Source: Loki-b32 sp048941605 (GTDB lineage: Archaea; Asgardarchaeota; Lokiarchaeia; Sigyniarchaeales; SOKP01). Taken from it: a DNA stretch of 12,449 nt. The translations under genes were made by a program, and so were the position numbers. Under the pieces are notes generated by a model. The model made no database searches and was not told the origin of the DNA. It was given only the letters and a program-made list of their open reading frames with translations. The first letter of the stretch is position 1; each line of letters opens with the position of its first letter. Below are positions 1-6,765 of the stretch, in pieces. The stretch covers positions 1-12,449 of the forward strand of contig JBHLNL010000106.1 in NCBI GenBank assembly GCA_048941605.1. The letters are read 5' to 3'.

Positions 1-1
1 T

Positions 2-3000
2 GGTCAAGAAATTCAAAAAATTATTTCTGATCTTAAGGTAAATCCAGATACTCAGTTTGCTTTTGTTAGCCAAGGGAAAATTGATGCGATTAAAAATTTA
101 AAACCATCGGATTTATGTTTATTTTTAGAAGAAGGCATTGGATTAAAAGATTTAAGAAATGAAATTTTACTGCAGAAATATAACCTTCTAGATTTAAACA
201 ATGAACTTCAATCTTTAAAAAGCAAAAGAAATACCTTAAATATTACTTTGGATCTTTTAAATCCTAAACTAGAGCGTTTGAAAAAAAAGAATGAATTATT
301 AGCAGATAAAAAGAATTTTAATGATGAGCTCTTATGGGCTAATAAGGGTAATTTAGAAAAAGAAATTGCCAATATTAAAGATCTTATTAGAAATGTCACA
401 CAAGTCTTAGAAGGAATTAAAAAAAAAAAGGAGATCTCTGATAGAGAGATAAATGCATACTCAAATAAAATTTCAGGTAAAGAAGTTAACATTAATAATC
501 TTTCAAAGAGAGTAGGTGAGTTAGGTTATAAAAAGCAAGATCTAGTTTTAGAAATTCAAACTTGGCAGAAAGAAAAAATTACGGCAAAACAAGAATTAGA
601 TTTATTATCACAAAAGATCGATGAAATTAAAAAAATTATAGATAATTTTGAGAAACAAAAAGAACGAATTGACAATGAATTAAAAATTATAAAGAGAGAA
701 AGTAAAAATGCAGGATTAAAAATTGACAAATTAATATCAGAGCAAGATCTATTGATAAAAAAAATTAAACAAAACAAAGAACTTCTTGATGAATTTAATC
801 AAATAAATCATTTGAAACAAGAGAAATTAATGAAACTTCAAGCGAATGAAAAATTAATGTTAACTTATAATGATGAGATTAATCAGTTATTTCAAAGTTT
901 TAATGATATTGAACATAAATTAGAGAAAAATAAGTGGTTCTTAGAAAATCCTTCCAAAAATCTTTTGGTTCAGCTTGATAAAGAACTTAAAAGAGTATCC
1001 TTGAGATTATATGAATTAGATTCTGAAATAAAACAAATAGAAATCTCAAAATCAAAAAAATTGAATAAACTAAAGCTTTTACAGGCTTCACTTAGAGAAC
1101 GCCGAGTAATTCTTCCCTCAAACATTAGTATTCTTAAAGAGGAAATAAGCAAGAGAGGTCTTAAAGTCAAAGGTCCTATTATTGATTATTTAAAATATGA
1201 TGACGTGTTAAGCTATGCAATTGAATCTGTTCTTGGTGAAAGATTACTTTATAGTTTTGTTGCTGAAGATTGGGATACCTTAAGCTTACTTAAACGGTTG
1301 AAAGAAAAATATGGAGCGTATTGTAATATTTATCTCCCCAAGAATTTGAACATTATTCCCATGACTAAAATTTCTGCAAACGGGGTTCTTGGTTATTTAG
1401 TAGAATTAATTGAGATCATTGATGATGATACCGATATCAAGAAAGTAATTTATTCAAAGGTAAAGAATTGTCTTGTTGTAACTGACTATCGATCAGGAAG
1501 AGATTTGTATCGTATATTGAATTTCAAAGGAAAGTGTGTTACTTTAAAAGGAGAACAAATAGTTTCATATAAATACGTGTTTGAAACACCTTATTTAAAG
1601 AGACTAAAAGGATTGCTAAGCGCTGGCACCCAAAAAGAGCAATCTATGGTATTAGAATCTGAAATTAAGTCTTTAAGTAAAAGAGTTTCAGAATTAAAAA
1701 TTGATCAAAGTAATTTAGCTACAATTCAAAAGGAGATATTTAAAAAGAAGGACTCTTTCAACGATCTTCTTTATAATTTTAATCAGAAACAGAGAATTAC
1801 ATCTAAAAAGAATCAATTATATGGAGAAATACATGCTTTAGAAAAAATAAATACAGATATTAAGGTTGAGATAAAGAACATAGAAAATCAAATTGAAGTT
1901 CTGAAATCTAAAACAGAACCAGAATTTTTCAAATGGAATGACAGAATTAAAGAAATTCCAAATCAATTATCAGTTCTTAATGGAGAAAAGAAGAAATGGG
2001 ATTTAAAATTAAGTGAGAATTCTGAAATTTTCAAAGATGTGAAAGATAAACTTAATGAGCATGTTTATGAAAGTGATTCAATGCAAAAAGAATATGAAAG
2101 AAAGAGGGAAGCTTTTCAAAAAGCTGATAAAACTGCCTTCAATATATATCGTCAATTAGAAAATATTGAACTAGAGCTTGAGACAACGGAGAATGAAATT
2201 TCAAATTTAAAAGGAGAGATTCTTCTCTTACAAAATAAAAAGAGTGAATTAGAAAGGAAAAATATTCAAATAGCCTTAAATTATGAACAAGAAAACATTA
2301 AACTAAATACTTATAATCAAGATCTGGACTCAAAAAAAAATGATTTGGCAAGGATTAATTCTGAGATAGGTCCATTGATCTCAGAAGAATTAATTAAGAT
2401 TCGTGCTATAGATGAGATAAAAGAGGATATTTCAAAAATAGACAAAGAATTAATTAAGTATTATGATGTTGATGATTCAATTCTGGTTGAAAAGGATCAG
2501 ATAATAGCATCTCTTAAAGAAATATCAAAAAATCAAAAAGACTTAGAAAAAGATATTAAAGCAGCCATAGCAACAGAAAATCAGATGGAAAAAACCTATT
2601 ATGAGAAATTTAGAGTTGTAATTGAAAATCTCCAGCAGAGAGTTAATCAAAAATTTGAAGATTCTAAAATAAAATCTTATTGTTCTCTTGAGATTATAGG
2701 AAATATTGAAGATTTAGGAGTTGATATAAAAGCAGCAACATCAAAAGAACAATTAAAATCTTTCACAGCTCTTAGTGGAGGTCAAGTGTCTTTAATATCG
2801 ATCTGTTTGATACTTTCTCTTCAAGAAATCAAGCCTTCTCCTCTGTGTTTATTGGATGAACCTGGAATGTTCTTGGATGAGAAAAATTCTGAAGTAGCAT
2901 ATCAGTTAATAAAATCAACATTAGAACAAAATCCGATACAATTATTTATGTTCTTGCCAAAATCTTCAAATTCATTATTTTTACTTGCTGATAAATTGAT

Positions 3001-3070
3001 TGGAATTGCTAGAATAGGAAAAAATGAAATCTCTTCTGTATTTAAACCAAAAATTATCAAAAAGAAATAA
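2..3070 (+). CDS. smc: SMC chromosome-condensin ATPase, 5'-truncated by window edge
   Basis: The frame is open from base 2 to TAA at 3068-3070 (1,022 residues), so the true start and the Walker A head lie upstream; typical SMC proteins are about 1,170 residues. Visible parts in order are: the Q-loop (SQGKID, residue ~23, base ~70) followed by the SMC-like KPSD...FLEEGIG; a long Lys/Glu-rich coiled coil (~60-380); a hinge-like globular region (~387-535, VKGPIIDYL to VTLKGEQIV); a returning coiled coil (~540-900); the ABC signature LSGGQ (~924-928); and Walker B LLDEP with D-loop FLD (~950-959). SMC dimers use ATP to entrap and loop DNA together with ScpA and ScpB, and genes resembling both follow directly, only 13 bases downstream for scpA. 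Oddities are Walker B reading DEPG rather than the usual DE-I/V-D-A, and loss of the glycine-rich end of the hinge. Rad50 is less likely given the Q-loop context, the hinge in place of a zinc hook, and the neighbours. Confidence 0.93.
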   Translation, partial: GQEIQKIISDLKVNPDTQFAFVSQGKIDAIKNLKPSDLCLFLEEGIGLKDLRNEILLQKYNLLDLNNELQSLKSKRNTLNITLDLLNPKLERLKKKNELLADKKNFNDELLWANKGNLEKEIANIKDLIRNVTQVLEGIKKKKEISDREINAYSNKISGKEVNINNLSKRVGELGYKKQDLVLEIQTWQKEKITAKQELDLLSQKIDEIKKIIDNFEKQKERIDNELKIIKRESKNAGLKIDKLISEQDLLIKKIKQNKELLDEFNQINHLKQEKLMKLQANEKLMLTYNDEINQLFQSFNDIEHKLEKNKWFLENPSKNLLVQLDKELKRVSLRLYELDSEIKQIEISKSKKLNKLKLLQASLRERRVILPSNISILKEEISKRGLKVKGPIIDYLKYDDVLSYAIESVLGERLLYSFVAEDWDTLSLLKRLKEKYGAYCNIYLPKNLNIIPMTKISANGVLGYLVELIEIIDDDTDIKKVIYSKVKNCLVVTDYRSGRDLYRILNFKGKCVTLKGEQIVSYKYVFETPYLKRLKGLLSAGTQKEQSMVLESEIKSLSKRVSELKIDQSNLATIQKEIFKKKDSFNDLLYNFNQKQRITSKKNQLYGEIHALEKINTDIKVEIKNIENQIEVLKSKTEPEFFKWNDRIKEIPNQLSVLNGEKKKWDLKLSENSEIFKDVKDKLNEHVYESDSMQKEYERKREAFQKADKTAFNIYRQLENIELELETTENEISNLKGEILLLQNKKSELERKNIQIALNYEQENIKLNTYNQDLDSKKNDLARINSEIGPLISEELIKIRAIDEIKEDISKIDKELIKYYDVDDSILVEKDQIIASLKEISKNQKDLEKDIKAAIATENQMEKTYYEKFRVVIENLQQRVNQKFEDSKIKSYCSLEIIGNIEDLGVDIKAATSKEQLKSFTALSGGQVSLISICLILSLQEIKPSPLCLLDEPGMFLDEKNSEVAYQLIKSTLEQNPIQLFMFLPKSSNSLFLLADKLIGIARIGKNEISSVFKPKIIKKK

Positions 3071-3083
3071 CTGATGATTATAA

Positions 3084-3614
3084 ATGGAATATAGTGATTT
3101 TTCTAAAGAATTAAATAAAAAAATTGAAATTATTAAAACAAAAGTTCTTTCAGGGGAAATCTCACTTTTAGATATTGAACTAGTATCGATTTTTAAGAAT
3201 TTAAAAGATTCTCTCAATATCTTTAATATTAATAATTATTCGATGACATATAAGAGTGCTTTTCATTTACTTAGTCAAAAATTTGAAGAATTAAAAATAT
3301 TCCTTAGTTATTTGGATAATAAAGATAAATTTTTAGCATTTTTAAAAACTAATCCAAAAGATATTGAAATATTTCAATTATTTGGGGATTGCTGGAGAAA
3401 TCCTTTTACTGTTGATGTGTTATCCTTGGAATTTATGGAATATTCTAAAAATCGATTAGTTGCTAAGAAAGGAGAACCACTAGTGATTGAAGCAATTGAT
3501 AAAGTTGAGATAAAAGAGAATTTTATTTTAGAATTGACTAGTGAAAAATTCACTGATAAAATGCTAGCTTTTTATGAAAAGATTAAAGATCGATTACCAT
3601 GCTCATATGAATAG
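3084..3614 (+). CDS. scpA: ScpA-type kleisin, stopped early by an in-frame TAG
   Basis: This is the kleisin subunit expected to bridge the SMC head and neck and recruit ScpB. The evidence is position (13 bases after smc, before a ScpB-like gene) and pattern: residues 19-75 (VLSGEISLLDIELVSIF, then ...AFHLLSQKFEELK) match the ScpA N-terminal layout of 'I-D-I-x-D-I' followed by an 'A-x-x-L-L-x-x-K' helix that binds the SMC neck. The middle part (80-150) is poorly conserved. The frame stops at TAG 3612-3614 after 176 residues, short for ScpA (about 215-270), just where the C-terminal winged helix should begin; that helix is encoded in the same frame beyond the stop. The ATG at 3084 is the first in frame and has no strong Shine-Dalgarno. 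The overall sequence is divergent, so identity rests on context plus pattern. Confidence 0.75.
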   Translation: MEYSDFSKELNKKIEIIKTKVLSGEISLLDIELVSIFKNLKDSLNIFNINNYSMTYKSAFHLLSQKFEELKIFLSYLDNKDKFLAFLKTNPKDIEIFQLFGDCWRNPFTVDVLSLEFMEYSKNRLVAKKGEPLVIEAIDKVEIKENFILELTSEKFTDKMLAFYEKIKDRLPCSYE

Positions 3615-3731
3615 ATTTTTGAAGATGAAAAAGATCAACTGATAATTTTTGAAAATTTTGTATTTCTGCTACATTTACTCCAATTAGATAAAATCAAGTA
3701 TCAAAAAGAAACGAATTTTTTATATTTATAG
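3612..3731 (+). other. In-frame continuation of scpA past TAG: C-terminal winged helix
   Basis: After TAG 3612-3614 the scpA frame stays open for 38 codons to a second TAG at 3729-3731. The translation begins IFEDEKDQL, continues IIFENFVFLLHLLQLDKIKY and ends KETNFLYL. This matches the ScpA C-terminal winged-helix pattern that contacts the SMC head ('F-x-x-L/F-...-V-x-x-F-L-A-L-L-E-L-x-x-x-x-x-V-x-x-x-Q-x-x-x-F-x-D-I'). The segment has no in-frame ATG, GTG or TTG of its own near its beginning, so it is unlikely to be a separate gene. With it the kleisin would be 215 residues, and the gap to the next gene shrinks from 133 to 16 bases, normal for this operon. Possible explanations are readthrough or recoding of UAG, a recent nonsense mutation (for example from GAG or TTG), or a consensus error. 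Confidence 0.7.
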
Positions 3732-3734
3732 AAG

Positions 3735-3740
3735 AGAGGA
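3735..3740 (+). promoter_or_regulatory. Shine-Dalgarno motif for scpB
   Basis: The sequence AGAGGA lies seven bases before the ATG at 3748. It fixes the scpB start and immediately follows the second TAG of the extended scpA frame. Confidence 0.55.
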
Positions 3741-3747
3741 ATTAGAA

Positions 3748-4263
3748 ATGAATGAATTGACTATTATGATGCACTTACTTAGTAAAAAAGTAAATAATTC
3801 TCAAATAGGAGCAACTCAAGAAGAAATTCTAAACACTTTAAATGTTAAAGATAAAAATAAGGTAATTTATTTTCAAAATATGATTAAAAACCTATCAAGT
3901 TACCTTAAACCTTTAGGTCTACAAGTAAGATTTAATCCTTTAAATTCTTATTGGTATATTTCTTTCGATCCCGAAGCGACTGAACTTTTATCAGCAAATC
4001 CATTTAATGGAAATCCTAGATTAGCAGCAACATTATTTTGTATATTAATAAGTTGTTTTAATAGTTCAGGGGAAACTACAATTCAAAAAATTAAAGAAAT
4101 TAGAAAAAAAAAGGGTGTCTTAGATGATATTAAGGAATTAAAAGAAATGGGATTTCTCAATTATGAAAAGAATTTAAATAAGGTAAATTTGACACCATTA
4201 CTAGGATATGTCTTAGATTTAGAAAAATTATTTTTCAAAATTGCTTTAAAAATGAGAAATTAA
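3748..4263 (+). CDS. scpB: ScpB-like winged-helix condensin subunit
   Basis: The 171-residue protein is built as two winged-helix domains, the ScpB plan. Domain 1 (~5-80) ends in a ScpB-like stretch (SSYLKPLGLQVRF...WYISFDPEATELL, compare ScpB 'GLELREVAGGYRLVTRPEYAELV'). Domain 2 (~88-160) has PRLAATLFCILISCF, then TTIQKIKEIR and KGVLDDIKELKEMGFL, corresponding to ScpB 'R-x-A-L-E-T-L-A-I-I-A-Y...I-x-x-I-R-G...L-x-x-L-x-x-x-G-L-I'. ScpB forms a dimer that binds the kleisin ScpA and modulates SMC ATPase. The ATG at 3748 is supported by an AGAGGA Shine-Dalgarno motif ending at 3740, seven bases upstream. It is third in the smc-scpA-scpB operon and ends in TAA four bases before the convergent GTPase gene. 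The sequence is divergent; family assignment relies on pattern and gene order. Confidence 0.72.
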   Translation: MNELTIMMHLLSKKVNNSQIGATQEEILNTLNVKDKNKVIYFQNMIKNLSSYLKPLGLQVRFNPLNSYWYISFDPEATELLSANPFNGNPRLAATLFCILISCFNSSGETTIQKIKEIRKKKGVLDDIKELKEMGFLNYEKNLNKVNLTPLLGYVLDLEKLFFKIALKMRN

Positions 4264-4267
4264 AAAT

Positions 4268-4903
4268 TTAATGCGTTGTAGTTATTTCTAAAATCATTTC
4301 TGCGACTTGGTTATTGAATGTTTCTATATCTTCAAATCCTTCTATTGTTTCTCCACAGGTAATAAATGTGTCATTAATAGCGATTTTTCGCTTTTCAAAG
4401 AAATCGTTAATTTGTTTTTTGACTTCTTCAAGCTTTTTCTCTTTATTACCTTTAACTAAATCAATTTTATTAATACAAACATAAATTTTATCTGGAAAAA
4501 ATCTGACATCATTAAAAAATTCAAATTGAGTTGCAAGATCTCTATCGAGCGAGAAGACGGCTATAATCTGCGTTGCAATGCGAGAAATTGTAATAATACC
4601 CATTTTAACTACGGCACGGGCTCTATCACCTCCCGGGGCAAAAATTGTGTGTGCTTTATTTGTTGAATCTTCTCTAAACACAATTCGATTGGGATGGATA
4701 GTTTTTGTTTCTTTTTCATTTAATGCATCTTCCTTTTCTCCACCTGGAACAGTGGCTTCTCCAGAGAAATCTGCTTTTACAACAGAGCATTTTACTCCAC
4801 CTTTAACTTTTTCAATATCACCTTTTTTTAAGTACCTAACGAATAATCGTAAAATACTAGTTTTACCGACACTTACATCACCAAGAAGTCCGATATTTAC
4901 CAT
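4268..4903 (-). CDS. Small Ras-like GTPase, COG2229 / MglA-SRPRB type
   Basis: The 211-residue cytosolic P-loop GTPase has these motifs: G1/Walker A GDVSVGKT (residues 8-15), a probable G2 threonine in ETKTIHPNRI (~66-68), G3 replaced by FAPGG (88-92) followed by DRAR, G4 NKID (145-148), and a G5-like TCGE (182-185). The G3 lacks the usual Asp of D-x-x-G. Proteins of COG2229 likewise have 'G-T-P-G-Q-E-R', which supports placing it there rather than among Rab or Arf proteins. There is no lipidation motif or membrane segment. The stretch between G1 and G2 (~25-65) is longer than in Ras and contains a Gly/Glu-rich loop. The ATG at 4903 follows the upstream 270-residue gene by TAG AAA in the same frame. 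An AAGGTGA Shine-Dalgarno motif (4920-4914) sits ten bases upstream, favouring independent initiation. The cellular role is unknown; a switch acting with its operon partner is an inference. Confidence 0.88.
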   Translation of the reverse strand: MVNIGLLGDVSVGKTSILRLFVRYLKKGDIEKVKGGVKCSVVKADFSGEATVPGGEKEDALNEKETKTIHPNRIVFREDSTNKAHTIFAPGGDRARAVVKMGIITISRIATQIIAVFSLDRDLATQFEFFNDVRFFPDKIYVCINKIDLVKGNKEKKLEEVKKQINDFFEKRKIAINDTFITCGETIEGFEDIETFNNQVAEMILEITTTH

Positions 4904-4906
4904 TTT

Positions 4907-5719
4907 CTATGCTTCACCTTCTAATAATTTATTTAATAGTAATTCATAATCAGGGATTAAAAATTGTTCAAGTAGAGCATTGTTATATGCATGTATAAGT
5001 GCTACTAATATTTCCTTTAGACTTTTTACATTCTTTGAATATTTTATTAAATTCTCTGCAGTAGGGTCTCCATTAAAATCGTTCACTTGGTCATCAAACC
5101 CAAATTTTGATAAGTCAGGTAATGCATTGAAAAATCCAAAAGCAGAGTATCCTTGGTATTGGAAAAAGACAAAAAATCTTGTCTTAATATTCTTTATGAT
5201 TTGAGATAAATATGCCGATGGATAAATTTCTCCTAATGTTAGATCTTCATCTTGTTTGATTACAAAGTATGGAGAGATAGGTGAAACTTGAGTTCCATAC
5301 ATTTCCTTAGGAGGAATAGAAATGAAAGGGAGCTTTTCCGAGACTATTGTCCAAAGATCTTCTCTTTTTTTCTCTAATAAAATATCTTTAATTTCATCAT
5401 AAGCGAAATAAAAATCTGATTGTAATGCTAATAATGAGCTTAAATAAACTGATAATGAAGCAAAAGTAGCTTCTAAAACCGGTCTTCTGCCCCCATTAGA
5501 TTCTGAGGGTTTTACAGCTCCCTTCCAGGCTCTTAACCCAGAATAAGCAAAAGATTTCACATCAAAAAAAGCACCTGAAAGGAATAAAAAAGAAGGTGCT
5601 TCACCCTTCTCACCGGTTAAGAAATCTAAAGATTTTTGAATTAAAATACTCTCTAATTTTTCATCATGAAATTTAGAGTGGATTATTGGCATTTGCAGCC
5701 AAGATTTTTTCTTTGCCAA
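4907..5719 (-). CDS. Hypothetical protein, operon partner of the small GTPase
   Basis: I do not recognise this 270-residue protein. It has no signal peptide and no clear membrane helix. It mixes hydrophobic strands and helices like a soluble globular domain: for example PSFLFLSGAFF (~42-52), a central GGRRPVLEATFASLSVYL (~76-93), RFFVFFQYQGYSAFGFF (~181-197), and a Leu-rich C-terminal helix (DYELLLNKLLEG). No known catalytic motif is visible. The start is TTG at 5719, supported by an AAGGAGTG Shine-Dalgarno motif (5735-5728) on the minus strand. It ends in TAG (4909-4907), followed by one AAA codon and the GTPase ATG in the same frame, so the two are co-transcribed and almost certainly functionally linked. 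It could be a regulator, effector or complex partner of the GTPase (inference from gene order only). Confidence 0.85.
   Translation of the reverse strand: MAKKKSWLQMPIIHSKFHDEKLESILIQKSLDFLTGEKGEAPSFLFLSGAFFDVKSFAYSGLRAWKGAVKPSESNGGRRPVLEATFASLSVYLSSLLALQSDFYFAYDEIKDILLEKKREDLWTIVSEKLPFISIPPKEMYGTQVSPISPYFVIKQDEDLTLGEIYPSAYLSQIIKNIKTRFFVFFQYQGYSAFGFFNALPDLSKFGFDDQVNDFNGDPTAENLIKYSKNVKSLKEILVALIHAYNNALLEQFLIPDYELLLNKLLEGEA
4914..4920 (-). promoter_or_regulatory. Shine-Dalgarno motif for the GTPase gene
   Basis: On the minus strand AAGGTGA lies ten bases before the GTPase ATG, inside the last codons of the upstream gene. It matches the anti-Shine-Dalgarno sequence (...UCACCUCC) and argues that translation restarts here. 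Confidence 0.5.
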
Positions 5720-5727
5720 AATAATTA

Positions 5728-5735
5728 CACTCCTT
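5728..5735 (-). promoter_or_regulatory. Shine-Dalgarno motif supporting a TTG start
   Basis: On the minus strand AAGGAGTG ends eight bases before the TTG at 5719. It is one of the clearest ribosome-binding sites in the window and supports the unusual TTG start of the 270-residue protein. It also implies that this gene has a leader. Confidence 0.6.
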
Positions 5736-5739
5736 ACGG

Positions 5740-6057
5740 TTGTTTCTTTAAAATTAATAAGAATTGCTGTATAATTAATTTTTCTTATTTTAATTAAACA
5801 ATATATTATCTCAATATAATTTTTTGTAGACAGAAGAATATATGGATAGATTCCAACTTAAATATTAAAATTACACAAAATTATGTGAAACTATGGAATT
5901 TATAGATAATCTTATAGTTTTTTTAATATTCAATTAGGAGAATAATTAACAAATTTACTTCCATAATTTGCTTAAATAGTCTTATTTTTGAAGTAATTGG
6001 AATTTCTAATTGAATTTAAAATTTCTATTCAACCTTTATTTCTTGAAAATTTTTATC
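5740..6057. other. Gene-free AT-rich spacer
   Basis: About 320 bases lie between two minus-strand genes without a convincing open frame on either strand; the longest candidate starting at an ATG that I followed is 13 codons. The stretch should hold the terminator of the coiled-coil gene and the promoter and leader of the 270-residue/GTPase operon. Several minus-strand A/T boxes near 5749-5797 could serve as TATA elements, but base composition makes any single choice unreliable. I see no tRNA, repeat array or strong hairpin. Confidence 0.5.
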
Positions 6058-6684
6058 TCACAGATCAGAAGATACTTCACTTGCCAAAAGTTCTCTCATT
6101 TTCAATGTAATTAAATCATATTCTTCAATTGATTTTAATTGAGAAATTGTTATTCGTTCAATCAAATCTGAACCTTTAAGATAATCATAATTTAAACTCA
6201 TTTCTGGATTAATTTCTTTAATCTTAACAAGAGCCCCTTTCAGAAATGTTCGGATGAAAACTTCAGAAGATTCTTTGATTGATCTCTTCTTAGGGTCAAT
6301 GAATTTAATCTCAACTTCATTAAAATCATGAAAATTCAATATACATAGCAACTCTTCTTCATCTTTACTCTTAGAAAAAATTTTTCTTTTAATATTTGTT
6401 CCCTTGAATTTTTCTTTTGAAATTTCTTGTACAAAATATTCTTCTTCAATAGGTTTATCAGTTTCCTTAAATAGTGACTTTGAATAAATTTCATCTGCAC
6501 TATGGAATGATTTACCTGATATGATAGAATTTAATAAATTTAAAACCTCTCTTAATTCATTTATCTCTTTTTGTAATTCTTCGAGCTGTTCTTTTTTTTT
6601 ATAGTATAGATTTTGAATCGTGCTTAACATATGTGACAATTTCTCAATTTCATTTTCCGTGTCTTTAGGATCCATTGAATTCAT
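6058..6684 (-). CDS. Hypothetical coiled-coil protein
   Basis: I do not recognise this 208-residue protein. Residues ~8-55 form a strong heptad coiled coil rich in Glu, Lys and Leu (ENEIEKLSHMLSTI through EINELREVLNLLNSI). A Ser/Lys/Glu-rich linker (~56-108) follows, then a mixed alpha/beta C-terminal part (~110-205: ELLCILNFHDFNEVEIKFID, KGALVKIKEINPEM, ERITISQLKSIEEYDL). There is no membrane segment and no catalytic signature. The ATG at 6684 has a TATA-like box centred 27 bases upstream, suiting a leaderless transcript; a second in-frame ATG at 6675 is a possible alternative. It is divergent from the RimK/MptN-like ligase with only about 70-80 bases between them. An oligomeric scaffold or regulator is possible but unproven. 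Confidence 0.8.
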   Translation of the reverse strand: MNSMDPKDTENEIEKLSHMLSTIQNLYYKKKEQLEELQKEINELREVLNLLNSIISGKSFHSADEIYSKSLFKETDKPIEEEYFVQEISKEKFKGTNIKRKIFSKSKDEEELLCILNFHDFNEVEIKFIDPKKRSIKESSEVFIRTFLKGALVKIKEINPEMSLNYDYLKGSDLIERITISQLKSIEEYDLITLKMRELLASEVSSDL

Positions 6685-6765
6685 ATATATTTTATATGAA
6701 CTTAAATTTATTTAAAAATTAGTGCTATAGATTAATTAAGTAATTTATTTTTGAGTGAAATAAAA
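6685..6765. promoter_or_regulatory. Divergent promoter region
   Basis: This is the only non-coding DNA between two genes reading away from each other, so it must hold both promoters. On the minus strand TTAAATAAA (6715-6707) is centred about 27 bases before the ATG at 6684, good archaeal TATA spacing for a leaderless mRNA. On the plus strand TTTAAAAA (6711-6718), TTAATTAAG (6732-6740) and TAATTTATTT (6741-6750) are all candidates; the second would place initiation just ahead of the ATG at 6766. Confidence 0.45.

Noticed and set aside
248..3070. SMC gene starting at TTG 248
   Set aside because: The frame is open to base 2 and the upstream codons contain the SMC Q-loop (SQGKID) and following family residues, so the gene clearly begins before the window.
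3625..3731. Separate small gene after the scpA stop
   Set aside because: The ATG at 3625 is in a different frame from the winged-helix continuation and gives no sustained protein; the continuation itself has no start codon, so it is better read as the remainder of scpA.
4578..4949. Plus-strand 123-codon frame
   Set aside because: It lies antisense over the GTPase gene whose G1 and G4 motifs are clear; its translation is Pro/Ser-rich without a domain and it has no ribosome-binding site.
4980..5204. Plus-strand 74-codon frame
   Set aside because: Antisense to the 270-residue protein gene, without Shine-Dalgarno or recognisable features.
5820..6057. Tiny minus-strand frame (MEVNLLIILLIEY) in the spacer
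   Set aside because: Only 13 codons, without promoter or Shine-Dalgarno support; expected by chance.
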